Position numbers and translations under genes: made by a program
Notes under the pieces: generated by a model
What the model was told of the DNA's origin: nothing
Database searches by the model: none
The model's input: only the letters and a program-made list of their open reading frames with translations
Part shown: piece by piece, positions 39,530 through 49,443 of the stretch
Layout: every line of letters begins with the position of its first letter
Numbering within the stretch: position 1 is the stretch's first letter
Source of the DNA: BS150m-G50 sp964517435
GTDB taxonomy: Bacteria > CAIWAD01 > BS150m-G50
DNA: 64,000 nt
Direction of reading: 5' to 3'
Assembly (NCBI GenBank): GCA_964517435.1
Contig: CAZFEC010000005.1
Location: 34,658 to 98,657 of the forward strand

Positions 39530-42500
39530 ACCAGCGTCATCTTGCAGGTGCGGATGAAGTCACCGCTTTGCAGCCGGTAGAAGTAGATACCGCTGGCAAC
39601 CTGTGATCCATAGTGATTGCGTCCATCCCAGATCGTCTGGTAACGCCCCCAGTTGAAGCTTTCCCGGTCGAGCAGGGTCTGCACCAGTTCACCGCGCAGG
39701 TTGTAGATCCGCAGCGTGACGGTAGCCGGCTCCGGCAGCGCAAACTCGATCGTCGTAGAGGGATTGAAGGGGTTGGGGTAGTTCTGGCTGAGCTCCCAGG
39801 CTTCGGGGATGCTGAGCGATTCAACCGCTACCCACTGGTTGTAGAACTCGCTGCTGCCATCGAGGTCAATCGCTTCGAGCAGGTAGAAGTAGATCGCACC
39901 CGGTTCGATTTCCGCATCGCTGTAGCTGTAGTCGTTGGGTTGCGCGGAGTTGCCCGCGCCGATCAATTCGGTATACTGATCGAAGTGCGCCACCTGCTCG
40001 AATTCGTTCAGGGCGGGCATCAGATCGGGATCGGTGCCAACTGCCCGCCAGACCGCGAAACCGGCGCAGTTCTGCTCGGTCTCCGTCGTCCAGAACAGCT
40101 GATTGACGCCGTTGCCCGGTACCGCCGAGAAGCTGGAGAAGCTGACCGGCAGGTTGTGGTCCTCCGCGTCGGCCGGCATCGGGAAGGTGCCGCTGACATC
40201 GTCGGCCGCCGACGCCAAATGGAAGTCGGAAGACTGTGATATCTCCATACCGAGTGTGTGCGAAGTTTCAGCGCCGGTCGAGATGTCCACCGTCAGCAGC
40301 AGCATCTCGCTGGTACCGTAAGTCGTGCCGAAACCGCCGCCGATGCTGAAGGAAGGATTGACCGTGCCGACCTGGTCCAGACCGAGCTGTACATCGGTGC
40401 CGCTGTCCCAGAGGCCGTTGTTGTTGACATCGTGCCACAGCTGGAACTTGGAGATGTCGCTGGAAGTGGCGCTGGAGCTGGAAGTCTTGGTGAAATCGAT
40501 GGAGTTGAGCGTGATGGTGGCGCCGTCCATTTCAGCCGACATCGTCACCGAGACCAGCGTGTTGTGTGTGGTGCCGGGGTTCATGACATGCCCGACGTCG
40601 GTGGCGGATACGGTCAGGGTCGGGTTGACCAGCATGCGGGCTCGCGTGGCGGCGATCGGCGTACCTTCCACCGGATTGCTCTGCGAATCCTCGCCGGAGA
40701 CCCACCAGAACATATACAGGTTGTCCTGACCCGGTGACAGGGCAGTGGAATTCAGATACTTGGTGATTTGATCACCGCTGACGGTTACCTCGGATGAATC
40801 CTGTTCACCATAGCCACTGTAGAGGGAGCCGTTATCATCCCACGCCCAGTGCAGCATGAAGGTCTCGCCGTTTTCACCCGAGCTGACATCGCACTGCAGA
40901 GTCATATCCTGCGTGCCGGTCAACCGGATATGCTCGTCGTTGGCGTGGTTGGGATTGGAGAGCGTCGGCGCGTTGACGGTGATCGTCTTGGAAGCGTTGG
41001 TACTCGCGGTATTCTCCGGCAGCGAGAATTGGAAGCTGGCGGAGATGGTGTGCGTTCCGGCATCCGCCGTCAGGGCGATGCCCTGCGCGGTCAGGTCGCA
41101 GATGCCGCTGGAGAAATCGCCGGCCTGATCCAGCGTGTCGTCATTACCGGAACCGAGACCGGTGATGGTGCCGTTGGTAGAGTTGACCGTGACGTTGTTA
41201 CTGGAAGCGTCAAAGCTGGTGGCGGTGTTGAGGTAACGATCCTCGATCTTTACGGTGTTGGTGCCGGTCCAGGCGGCACCGCTTTCCGATGAGCCGGACG
41301 CCAGCGAGAACACATAGTGGTCGGCCGCGGCGTGACCGGTCGTGACGCTGCTGGAGGTCACGCCGGTCAGGGTGGGGGAGCCGGAGTTATCGGAAGAAGT
41401 TATGGTGGCGGCGTCGGCGTCGTAAAACACCACCGCAACATTAGCGCTGACACCGTCGGTGAAACTGACGCTGCGGTTCGCCCAGCTGCCGCTGGTGACG
41501 CCGTCGATCGTGGGCGGCGTGCCGTCCGGCGCGTTGCCGGCAGTGCTGGCGAAGTCGATATCGCGGCTGTCGTCCTCGTCCACGACCACGTACTTATTAT
41601 CGTCGACGACATACAGCACGATATTGAATGAAGTGCCGGCGGTCTGCTGCGTGGGGGTGCCGGTCATGCCGGAACCGTTGACGAAGGTCTGCCCCGGCAG
41701 CTTGGTCAGCAGTTGCGATGCTGACTCGGCGTTGATAGTAGCGTTTTGAGTCGCGGAACTCAGCAGATTGGCGTAAACCAGAATCGTCTTGCTGCCGGTC
41801 TGGGTACAGGCGTAGTAAAAGGTGACCGAAGTATCCGCCGTCGTCATCGAGACATAGGTGACATTATCACCCGGCGGCGTTTCCCGGAAAGTGCCGTCAC
41901 CGGTGCCGCTGGTCTGGGAGAGATTGATGGTACGGTCCTCCCCACTCTCCGGGTGTCCGTACGCGTCGTGCACCGATACGCCTATCTGATCCTCGTAGGT
42001 GTTGACCGGTTCATCGACTTCCGGCGTGGTGAAAGAGAGGTGGTGGGCATCCTGGTAATTACCGCGGGATCCGCTGAAATCGGTGTTGCCCTGATCGTCA
42101 CGAGCCTTGATGCGGTAATAGCCGTATTCGGTGCCAAGGGTATAGGTGCCGGCGTAGGAACCATCCATATTGGTATCCTCGGTGCCGACATCGTTCCAGT
42201 CGATATTGTTGGTGGAACCCTGCAATCTGACCCCCGCTATGGAGGGATCGGTGGTGCTGTTATCAGCGGTGGCGGTCCAGGTGACTACTCCCCCGAGGAA
42301 CTTTGAGGTGGCGATCGGGGTGTTCATGGTCGGCGTGGCGGGATCGATCGCCTCAGTGGTAAGGGCCAGAGTGGCCTCATCCGCCATCTCGTTGCCGGAG
42401 AGATCCTCAAGATCGCCGACGGCGCTTCCGCCCTGGTCGTAGACGATGTTTCCGGTCCAGGAACGGTCAGGCAGGGCGCCGTCGAGAGTCAACGTCCAGA

Positions 42501-43197
42501 CGGTGCCGCTGCCGGTCAACGAGGAGCCCCAGATTTGCGTGCCGATACCATCCCCGGTCGCCTTGAAGTTGGCGGCGCAATCACCGCCGACCTCCTGCAC
42601 CGTTTCATTGAACTCCAGGTTGACTGTCGTCAGACTGGTCGCTTCCGTATTGCCGGCACCTGCCACCAGGACCGGTGGAACGGTATCCGCCTCGCAGAGA
42701 CCCCAGACAAAGCCTAGTCCGCTGCTCTGCGGTTGAGTAAAGCTATCATAAGCGCCAAAGGCGTCGGTGTAGGTTTCGTAGTCCCGATAGCGGCTGAAAC
42801 CGGAGGAGGGTTCTAACTGGCAGTAAATAGTAAGTGTGGAATCATTTGCTCCCCAGGAGGTAGGAGCGATCACCAGGAAGGTGACTATGGAGTCACCGCT
42901 GCTGTAGTTGAAATTACTGACCGTGCTGGTACGGTCGTAAGAGTTGTTGGCGTCTCCGGTAGCAGGGGGTGAATCGGTGAAAGTACCAAATGAAAACCCG
43001 TCAACGCCGGTAGGCGTCCCGGAGGTCACATGCATAACGACGCTGATCGTCTCACCTGATTGGATCGAATTATCTGTTCGCCCTCCACTGCCGTAGAAAT
43101 AGAGACTATCCGCGAAATGAAACTCCGCCAGCGCTGGAGAGACCAGCCCGGCCATCAGCAATACGACAGCAATGAAAAGTCGGCTACTTGTGTTCAT
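39523..43197 (-). CDS. Large Ig-type surface protein, T9SS cargo
   Basis: 1224 residues with a signal peptide (VVLLMAGLVSPALA) and GGAGG shortly before the ATG. It is Ser/Thr/Asp-rich and made of successive Ig-like modules, including SbsA/Big-type segments (LEFNETVQEVGG, TWTATADNSTTDP) and Ca-binding-like turns (DVNNNGLWDSGTD). A penultimate segment (FWTTETEQNCAGFAVWRA) resembles a fibronectin-III-like spacer often seen before the sorting domain. The C terminus is a T9SS sorting domain (LSQNYPNPFNPSTTI, SGIYFYRLQSG, KMTLVR). It is probably a surface adhesin or structural protein. The stop codon lies in the 21-bp repeat array, and the gene contains no GTGATACA word. Confidence 0.85.
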   Translation of the reverse strand: MNTSSRLFIAVVLLMAGLVSPALAEFHFADSLYFYGSGGRTDNSIQSGETISVVMHVTSGTPTGVDGFSFGTFTDSPPATGDANNSYDRTSTVSNFNYSSGDSIVTFLVIAPTSWGANDSTLTIYCQLEPSSGFSRYRDYETYTDAFGAYDSFTQPQSSGLGFVWGLCEADTVPPVLVAGAGNTEATSLTTVNLEFNETVQEVGGDCAANFKATGDGIGTQIWGSSLTGSGTVWTLTLDGALPDRSWTGNIVYDQGGSAVGDLEDLSGNEMADEATLALTTEAIDPATPTMNTPIATSKFLGGVVTWTATADNSTTDPSIAGVRLQGSTNNIDWNDVGTEDTNMDGSYAGTYTLGTEYGYYRIKARDDQGNTDFSGSRGNYQDAHHLSFTTPEVDEPVNTYEDQIGVSVHDAYGHPESGEDRTINLSQTSGTGDGTFRETPPGDNVTYVSMTTADTSVTFYYACTQTGSKTILVYANLLSSATQNATINAESASQLLTKLPGQTFVNGSGMTGTPTQQTAGTSFNIVLYVVDDNKYVVVDEDDSRDIDFASTAGNAPDGTPPTIDGVTSGSWANRSVSFTDGVSANVAVVFYDADAATITSSDNSGSPTLTGVTSSSVTTGHAAADHYVFSLASGSSESGAAWTGTNTVKIEDRYLNTATSFDASSNNVTVNSTNGTITGLGSGNDDTLDQAGDFSSGICDLTAQGIALTADAGTHTISASFQFSLPENTASTNASKTITVNAPTLSNPNHANDEHIRLTGTQDMTLQCDVSSGENGETFMLHWAWDDNGSLYSGYGEQDSSEVTVSGDQITKYLNSTALSPGQDNLYMFWWVSGEDSQSNPVEGTPIAATRARMLVNPTLTVSATDVGHVMNPGTTHNTLVSVTMSAEMDGATITLNSIDFTKTSSSSATSSDISKFQLWHDVNNNGLWDSGTDVQLGLDQVGTVNPSFSIGGGFGTTYGTSEMLLLTVDISTGAETSHTLGMEISQSSDFHLASAADDVSGTFPMPADAEDHNLPVSFSSFSAVPGNGVNQLFWTTETEQNCAGFAVWRAVGTDPDLMPALNEFEQVAHFDQYTELIGAGNSAQPNDYSYSDAEIEPGAIYFYLLEAIDLDGSSEFYNQWVAVESLSIPEAWELSQNYPNPFNPSTTIEFALPEPATVTLRIYNLRGELVQTLLDRESFNWGRYQTIWDGRNHYGSQVASGIYFYRLQSGDFIRTCKMTLVR

Positions 43198-43768
43198 GGA
43201 GGTCCTCCGGAAAGCTGCGTGTATCGTCCTGATAATCTCTAATTAGTTTAGCGCGGGGTGATGTCGCTCGACATCCTCCTGCCGGTTAAGATTGTTGAAT
43301 CAATAGAGTGTGCGTGGGTAGATATTTATCGATCATAATTGTCGGTCCCAAAGGGGATTCGAGAGGTGCTCTATACAGTAAAGTGTACTGTATGTCTCAG
43401 CCGGTCATCACCTCCCGATTGCACACGTACAAAAACAAATGTACTCTAAGGAATCGGTACATGCTACTGCTAAAAATATTAGCCAAAGTGCTGCAGTTCG
43501 GCAAGGAAAAACCTTGAGAGCCATGGCCTTCAACCAGTTAGGTTCCTCTTCCGACACCCTCCTTCCTGCTGCTGGTGGACACTCCGGCTGCGGGAATCCT
43601 GCTTCACTTGATGGCGTTAGCTCAGTTCACACCTCCAGCAGCGAACCGGCAGTTTTCCGGCGTCTGCCCAAGCGTCACGGCAGAGTGGACTCTGCCCCGC
43701 TTTTTGCATTAATTGGAATCAGGGGAGAATAAGAACCGACCGCACCGTCGCCACGGGAGGAAACCGCG
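43198..43768. other. Intergenic region with candidate structured RNA
   Basis: 571 bases between the divergent Ig protein and the histidine kinase. The left part is AT-rich and should hold the promoter of the minus-strand gene. I see no convincing protein gene. The right part holds a possible structured transcript ending in a terminator, described separately. Confidence 0.5.
43568..43705 (+). ncRNA. Candidate small RNA or attenuator leader with terminator
   Basis: GCTGCTGGTGG (43568-43578) can pair with CCTCCAGCAGC (43632-43642) with one mismatch, enclosing smaller GC-rich hairpins. About 37 bases later GGCAGAGT/ACTCTGCC (43679-43696) followed by CCGCTTTTTGC forms an intrinsic terminator that has no coding gene in front of it. 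This fits an sRNA or a riboswitch-like attenuator for the kinase gene starting at 43769. No known riboswitch consensus was recognised. Confidence 0.4.
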
Positions 43769-45946
43769 ATGTCCAGCCAGGTTGATTGCAGCATCTACTT
43801 CGACCGGGTAGAGCATCCGGTGGCTATCATCGACGACGGTACAATCCTCCGGTACGCCAATCCCCAGTTCCTTACCCTCTGCGACCTCGACGTCCTGGAA
43901 GAGATACCGCTTATCTCCGCCGTCGAGCGTACCTGCAACAACAAGGTCAATCTTCACCTGTTGAGCCAGTTCATCGCGTCATCCCTGCGGGAGCCGCCAA
44001 AGGCCGACAGGTTCGTCACGCGCTGTCTTGACGATCGCCGGATCCGTATCATGCGGCTGGTGACCGGGCCGCAGCCGCTCTTCCTGCTGGAATTCGATTT
44101 GCTGGGGGTGGAGGATGGCGAGCTGCCGCTGGAGCAGCTGGAAGACCTGAAGCGACTGGTGCAGGATCAGCGCCTGGAGATCTACAACCAGGCGCATCGC
44201 TACGCGGAGATTTTCGACCACGCCGGCGAGGCGATCCTGCTGTTTCTGCGCGACGGATCGGACTGGATATTGAACGATACCAACCAGGCCGCCCGCGACA
44301 TGCTGGGGCGGGACCACGCTTCCCTCCTGAACCGGCATCTGCAGGAGTTCCTGCCCGGCGAGCTGCTCCACCAGCTTGAAGAGAGCTTTGAGCTGGGCTT
44401 GCTGCTCGAGGAAGGCCTGCAGACCGAATCGATCCTCCGCGTTACCCCGGAACAGGAACTTCCGGTCAAGGTACAGGCCCGTTTGCTGGAGCTGAGGGAG
44501 GGATCGGTGCTGCAGCTGTATCTGCAGGGGGTGGCGGAGCGTCGTCTGATGGAGGACAAGCTGCGCCGGCGGGTCCGCGAGCTGTCGATTCTGCATGAGA
44601 TCAGCAGCGTGCTGCTGGAGAGCCGCGATCTGAACCATGTGTATCACATTATTCTCACCGGCGTAACCTTTGGCCAGGGTCTCGGCTTCAACCGCGCTTT
44701 TCTGCTCTTCTACGACGAGGATTCCCGCCGACTCACCGGTGAAACGGCGGTCGGTCCCGCCAACCGCGAAGAGGCGGACCATATCTGGGACGACCTCAAC
44801 CGCCAGGACATGAACCTGCAGTCGATCCTGCATTCCTACCAGGAGATCTCCTCCCGGCGGGATGTCACGATCAACAACCTGGTGCGGCAAATCTCGATTC
44901 AGCTCGAGGAGGGATCCTCCCGGATCCAGAACGCGTTCAATCACAACCAGCACCGCGCGCTGGAGCGGGAGGAGGTGGAGAGCCCGGAAGATCACCAGTT
45001 GCTGGATTACCTCGGTGCCGACACCTGCTGGATCGCGCCGATCATCTCCTTTGCCGGTGAGCAGCCGCAGTGGCGGGGGGCACTGGTTGTCGATAACATC
45101 ATCACCGGGCGCGTCCCCTCGCTGGAGGACATCGAAGCGCTCGGAATCTGCGCGCACAACCTGGCCCTGACCATGGAGCGCTTCGACCTGATCAACGAGC
45201 TGAAGATCAAGATCCAGCACCTTGAGGAACTCTATCAGAAGTACCGCGAGAGCAGTCAGAAGCTGCTCTTCGCTGAAAAACTGGCCGCCATGGGCAAGGT
45301 GGCCACCCGTATCGCCCATGAGATCAAGAATCCGCTGGTCTCAATCGGCGGCTTCGCGCAGAAGCTGAAAAAAGCGATGGCGCCGGACGACCGGCTGAAC
45401 CGGTATGCCACCATCATCACCGACGAAGTGCGCCGGCTTGAGAACACCCTCTACAGCGTGCTCTACTTCTCCAATCTGCGTCAGACGGAAAAACAACCGT
45501 TCGCCATCGCCGACCTGCTGAATCACTGCGCCGAGCTGTTCGCCGACGAGCTGGAGAGAGCCGGTATCGAACTGGAGATCAAGCTCGCGCCGGAGGTTGG
45601 TGAGATCGTCGCCGACTACAGCCAGCTGGAGCAGGTGTTCATCAACCTGCTGCGCAACGCGATCGAGGCGATCGGGGAGGGGGGCAGGATCGGTTTATCG
45701 GTGGAGGCGGACCAGGATAATTACTACTTTAAAATGGAGGACAATGGTTCCGGCCTGAGTATGGATGACTTCGATATGCCCTTCGAGTCTTTCTTCTCGA
45801 CCAAGGCCACCGGAACCGGCCTCGGTTTGACGATCACACGGGAGATAGTTGACAACCACGGCGGCAAGATACAGCTGGTCAACCGCGATCAAGGCGGGAC
45901 CTGCGTCAGCATGCACTTGCCGCAAAGGAGTGGAGGTGCTGAATGA
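43769..45946 (+). CDS. PAS-GAF sensor histidine kinase (soluble)
   Basis: 725 residues without transmembrane segments. PAS-like domains at about 10-100 and 140-260 (HAGEAILLFLRDGSDWILND), a GAF-like domain at about 275-470 (LHEISSVLLESRDLNHVYHI), a coiled-coil linker, then HisKA with H-box AHEIKNPLVSIGG (His near 515) and an ATPase domain with N-box VFINLLRNAIEA, DNGSGL and TGTGLGLTI. It would sense a cytoplasmic signal and phosphorylate the single-domain response regulator whose gene overlaps its end by four bases. TGTATCAC at 44640 is the only exact dispersed word between 39.3 and 51.9 kb. Confidence 0.93.
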   Translation: MSSQVDCSIYFDRVEHPVAIIDDGTILRYANPQFLTLCDLDVLEEIPLISAVERTCNNKVNLHLLSQFIASSLREPPKADRFVTRCLDDRRIRIMRLVTGPQPLFLLEFDLLGVEDGELPLEQLEDLKRLVQDQRLEIYNQAHRYAEIFDHAGEAILLFLRDGSDWILNDTNQAARDMLGRDHASLLNRHLQEFLPGELLHQLEESFELGLLLEEGLQTESILRVTPEQELPVKVQARLLELREGSVLQLYLQGVAERRLMEDKLRRRVRELSILHEISSVLLESRDLNHVYHIILTGVTFGQGLGFNRAFLLFYDEDSRRLTGETAVGPANREEADHIWDDLNRQDMNLQSILHSYQEISSRRDVTINNLVRQISIQLEEGSSRIQNAFNHNQHRALEREEVESPEDHQLLDYLGADTCWIAPIISFAGEQPQWRGALVVDNIITGRVPSLEDIEALGICAHNLALTMERFDLINELKIKIQHLEELYQKYRESSQKLLFAEKLAAMGKVATRIAHEIKNPLVSIGGFAQKLKKAMAPDDRLNRYATIITDEVRRLENTLYSVLYFSNLRQTEKQPFAIADLLNHCAELFADELERAGIELEIKLAPEVGEIVADYSQLEQVFINLLRNAIEAIGEGGRIGLSVEADQDNYYFKMEDNGSGLSMDDFDMPFESFFSTKATGTGLGLTITREIVDNHGGKIQLVNRDQGGTCVSMHLPQRSGGAE

Positions 45947-46308
45947 AGAAGATCCTGTTTGTGGACGATGAGGAACACATCCGCCTGCTCTACGAAGAGG
46001 AATTCCGTGACGAGGGATATGAGGTACATCTCGCCGCGAGCGGTCAGGAGGCGATCGACAAGGTGCGGGAATTAAAACCGGACGCGGTGGTGATGGACAT
46101 TCGCATGCCTGGCATGAACGGGCTGGATGCCATGTCCCGCATCGTGGGCGAATTCAACACCACCCCGATCATCATCAACAGCGCCTACTCCCATTACAAG
46201 AGCGATTTCTCCAGCTGGCTGGCTGACGCGTATGTGATCAAGTCGTTCGATCTGACGGAACTGAAGGCAGCCATACGGGAGGTGCTGGAAAAACGCAACT
46301 CAGAGTAA
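45943..46308 (+). CDS. CheY-like single-domain response regulator
   Basis: 121 residues, receiver domain only. Acidic pocket Asp8-Asp9, phosphoacceptor Asp52 (VVMDIRMPG), a Ser in place of the conserved Thr (INSAYSHYK) and Lys near 101 (YVIKSFD). With no output domain it must act through protein partners or as part of a phosphorelay. Its ATGA overlap with the kinase gene makes it the cognate partner. Confidence 0.93.
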   Translation: MKKILFVDDEEHIRLLYEEEFRDEGYEVHLAASGQEAIDKVRELKPDAVVMDIRMPGMNGLDAMSRIVGEFNTTPIIINSAYSHYKSDFSSWLADAYVIKSFDLTELKAAIREVLEKRNSE

Positions 46309-46590
46309 TCGCCGTCTGATCTCTCTCTACACACCGGATCAGCAAGATGGTGTTCCCTGGGTGACGATATTGATAAAAATGAGAACGGGCGCGACCTTCT
46401 CAGGAATTATTCCCATCTCTGTTGAAGGTTGCATGTTTTCAATGTTTTTTATAAGCTTATTAATGCTTTGAAGGAGCAGTACTCTCGAGATAATCTACCA
46501 TCAAGCGGATTTAAACGGATTGCTACCAACCTGTCCCCTCGCGCCCCTGGTTGCTGCGAGCAGGTAGCCGCCATACTACTAGGAGATACC
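46309..46590. promoter_or_regulatory. Leader/promoter region of the papain-type gene with a stem
   Basis: 282 bases, AT-rich in the middle (46430-46500), which probably holds the promoter. GCTACC (46522-46527) pairs with GGTAGC (46563-46568), with inner CAACC/GGTTG pairing, forming a stem shortly before the ribosome binding site AGGAGA (46581-46586). Confidence 0.4.
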
Positions 46591-49338
46591 ATGAGAAAAG
46601 CCAGCCTATATCTGGTTGCGTTTGCCGTCCTTATGTCGACAGCCTACGCCGCATCCCGCGACGCGGACCTCGCCGCCATTCAGGCGTCAATCGCTGCGGA
46701 GGGATTGCAATGGACGGCGGGACACAATCCGATTTTCGATCTGCCACTTGAGGTCCAGCGGGGGATGCTGGGTGCCGACATTCCGGTCGATCGCTGGGAT
46801 GAGGAGCGATCCGACTACACCCCCAGTCCCCACCGCTTCAACCTCAATTGGAACGATTACGACGGCAATGACTGGGTGACCGGCGTGCGGGACCAGGGTC
46901 AATGCGGTTCCTGCTGGGACTTCGGCAGTATGGGCGCTTTCGAATCAGTCGTACTGCTGGCCTTGAACTGGCCCAATATCGATCTCGACCTTTCGGAACA
47001 GTGGGTACTCTCCTGCTGCGACGATGTCGGATACAACTCCTCCTGTAACGGCGGTTGGGGCTACGATGTCTTCAATTTCGTCCGTGATTACGGCGTGCCG
47101 CTGGAGAGCTGCTTCCCCTACGAAGCCAGCCACGGCATTCCCTGTTCCGGCGCCTGTTCCGAAGTCGAGGAACAGCTGATCTTCCTGGGTGACTTCCACG
47201 AAATCACCGCCGATTGGGTCGATGTCGACGCCATCAACGAAGCGCTCGTCAATTACGGACCGGTCTGCACCGTATTCTGGGTGTACGGCGATTTCTCCTC
47301 CTACACCGGCGGTATCTACCAGCACACCTGGGGCAGCCTGCAAGGTGGGCACCTGGTGGAGCTGGTCGGTTTCGACAACGCCAACCAGTGCTGGATCGTC
47401 AAAAACAGCTGGGGCGGCAGCTGGGGCGAAGAAGGTTATTTCCGCATCGCCTATGAATCCAACTGCGGCTTCGGCAGCTACACCCTGGCTCCGCAGTACT
47501 TTCCGCCCGCCGAGATCAGTCTGAACCTGGTGATGATCGACGATGACGCCAACGGTGCCAGCGACGGCGACGGCGACGAGGTGATAAACCCGAACGAGAC
47601 AATCGAGTTGCGGCTGCGCGTCTTCAACCGCATCGGTCAGCTGCCCGCCGGCACCGCCCAGCTGGAGCTGGATGGCCCCGTTACTATCCTGGACGGCCAG
47701 ATTTCGACTCCCATTCTGAACGAGGGGGACAACCTGCTGGCGGAGCCGTTCGTCTTCAGCATCGATCCCGATGTCGATGACGGTGAGATTCTGCATTTTA
47801 CAGTGACCATCCAGCCGGAAGACAACGATCCGGTGGTGTTGACCTTTACCCGCATGGTCGGGGCGCCGGTACTGGCCTGGCACGATGCGATTATCGATGA
47901 TCTGCTCAGCAGCGTCGGCAACGGCGATTCCTACCTCAATCCCGGCGAGGAGGTCGATCTCTGGCTGTCGATCTTCAACCAGGGTGGCGACGAGGCGCTG
48001 GATGTCAGCGGCTGGCTGGAGTCGGATGATCCCAATGTTACCTTGCAGCAGGTTGAGTTCACCTGTTCCGACATTCCCGAAAACGAATCGCGGCAGAGCG
48101 GCACTCCCATTCTGCTGAATGTCGCGCCCGATTGCCCCATCAACCATGATATTGAGTTCACGCTGCACCTGGAGTCGAATGGCGGGCGTGTGTTCGAAGA
48201 CAGTTTCACACTGACGGTACACGGGCTGGATCTGGAATTCTACTCCCGCCATCTGGTCAGCGACGAAAACTCCAACGGTTACATCGATCCGGGTGAAACG
48301 GTGGAGCTGGAATTTACCATCAGCAACATCTTCGCGGTGGATTACAGCGATGTGGTAATGTCGTTCGTGCCGGTCGATCCCGATCAGCTGGTCTGCAACT
48401 CCGGCGGCGAGGTTGATTTCGCCCTGGTGCCGGCGGGACTGGAGACAACTTCCAGCACGACGCTCAGCGTAACCACCGCCGCCGATCTGCCGGTCAATTC
48501 CTTCCCGGTGGTCGATGTCACCCTGCACTGCGAAAGCTATCCCGATCGCACCTTCCAGCTGATCATTCCGGTGGCGGACGTCAAGATTCTCAACGAGTGT
48601 GAAGGTGTCATGGAGAACATGATGTTCGAGGATGTCATGACCAGATGGCACCGGACCACCTATCGCAGCACCACCACGGTCAACAGTTTCTATCTCGGCG
48701 ACGAGGAGACCAGGTTGTACGAACCGTGGCAGTCCAGCTGGTTGACGCTGGTACTGGATGATGCGAATCCCGATTATGTTGTCTCTTTCAACAGCTGGCT
48801 GCAGCTGGCCGACGGCGATGCCGTGACGCTGAAGATGGTGCATCAAAACAGCGGCGGCTGGATCGAACTGGCCGAGATCACCGTCGAGGGCAGCTGGCAT
48901 CATTATGACGTGCCGCTCAATCTGACGGAAGTGATCGATGTGGTTGTCCGTTTCGCCTTCCAGTCTGACGGCGAAACGGAAGCGGAGGGCTGGTACCTGG
49001 ATGACATCATCGCATACGACGGCCACGGTTTCCAGGCCGTGACGGAGCCAACGCTTCCCACCGCCTTCACGGTGGCGCAGAACTATCCGAATCCCTTCAA
49101 TCCCGCCACCAGCATCAGCTGTCAGTTGCCGCAGCCGGCCGAGATCACGCTGCAGGTGTACGACATGCTGGGACGCCAGGTGGCGCTGCAGCGGCTCGGG
49201 CTGCAGCCGGCCGGGGAGCTCGAAATCCTCTTCGACGGCAGCCGGCTGACCAGCGGTGTTTACTTCTACAGCGTCCAGGCGCTGAGCGCCGGACAGGCGC
49301 AGTATTCGCCGGCACGTAAGATGCTGCTCGTCAAATAG
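46591..49338 (+). CDS. Secreted papain-family (C1A) cysteine protease, T9SS cargo
   Basis: 915 residues from ATG 46591, chosen because AGGAGA lies five bases upstream and a signal peptide follows (LYLVAFAVLMSTAYAA). Papain catalytic residues are all present: Gln in VRDQGQCGSCW, the Cys of that motif near 108, His in GGHLVELVGFD near 251, and Asn in IVKNSWGGSWGEEGYFRI near 270. After about residue 300 come repeated beta-sandwich domains with the pattern 'D.NGY[IL][DN]PGE' (SDGDGDEVINPNETIEL, GDSYLNPGEEVDL, NSNGYIDPGETVEL), then a jelly-roll-like segment and a T9SS sorting domain (VAQNYPNPFNPATSI, SGVYFYSVQ, KMLLVK). It is an extracellular protease feeding peptide fermentation. Confidence 0.92.
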   Translation: MRKASLYLVAFAVLMSTAYAASRDADLAAIQASIAAEGLQWTAGHNPIFDLPLEVQRGMLGADIPVDRWDEERSDYTPSPHRFNLNWNDYDGNDWVTGVRDQGQCGSCWDFGSMGAFESVVLLALNWPNIDLDLSEQWVLSCCDDVGYNSSCNGGWGYDVFNFVRDYGVPLESCFPYEASHGIPCSGACSEVEEQLIFLGDFHEITADWVDVDAINEALVNYGPVCTVFWVYGDFSSYTGGIYQHTWGSLQGGHLVELVGFDNANQCWIVKNSWGGSWGEEGYFRIAYESNCGFGSYTLAPQYFPPAEISLNLVMIDDDANGASDGDGDEVINPNETIELRLRVFNRIGQLPAGTAQLELDGPVTILDGQISTPILNEGDNLLAEPFVFSIDPDVDDGEILHFTVTIQPEDNDPVVLTFTRMVGAPVLAWHDAIIDDLLSSVGNGDSYLNPGEEVDLWLSIFNQGGDEALDVSGWLESDDPNVTLQQVEFTCSDIPENESRQSGTPILLNVAPDCPINHDIEFTLHLESNGGRVFEDSFTLTVHGLDLEFYSRHLVSDENSNGYIDPGETVELEFTISNIFAVDYSDVVMSFVPVDPDQLVCNSGGEVDFALVPAGLETTSSTTLSVTTAADLPVNSFPVVDVTLHCESYPDRTFQLIIPVADVKILNECEGVMENMMFEDVMTRWHRTTYRSTTTVNSFYLGDEETRLYEPWQSSWLTLVLDDANPDYVVSFNSWLQLADGDAVTLKMVHQNSGGWIELAEITVEGSWHHYDVPLNLTEVIDVVVRFAFQSDGETEAEGWYLDDIIAYDGHGFQAVTEPTLPTAFTVAQNYPNPFNPATSISCQLPQPAEITLQVYDMLGRQVALQRLGLQPAGELEILFDGSRLTSGVYFYSVQALSAGQAQYSPARKMLLVK

Positions 49339-49363
49339 ATCGAGCAAATTACTGAGGTAAATG

Positions 49364-49405
49364 AAAGCCCCCGATCGCCTGAGCGGTTGGGGGCTTTTTA
49401 TTTTA
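49364..49405 (+). terminator. Strong intrinsic terminator after the papain-type gene
   Basis: AAAGCCCCC (49364-49372) pairs with GGGGGCTTT (49389-49397), followed by TTATTTTATGG. The stem lies 25 bases after the stop codon. Confidence 0.9.
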
Positions 49406-49443
49406 TGGAATCGTTTGAACTCCCGAATGCAATTCGAATTTAA

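Noticed and set aside
43568..43660. Cobalamin riboswitch
   Set aside because: GGTGGACACTCCGGCTGCGGG faintly resembles part of the B12 core, but the conserved B12 box and spacing are missing.
43308..43732. Small open frames between the Ig protein and the kinase
   Set aside because: No ribosome binding sites and no plausible protein composition; one of them runs through a terminator hairpin.
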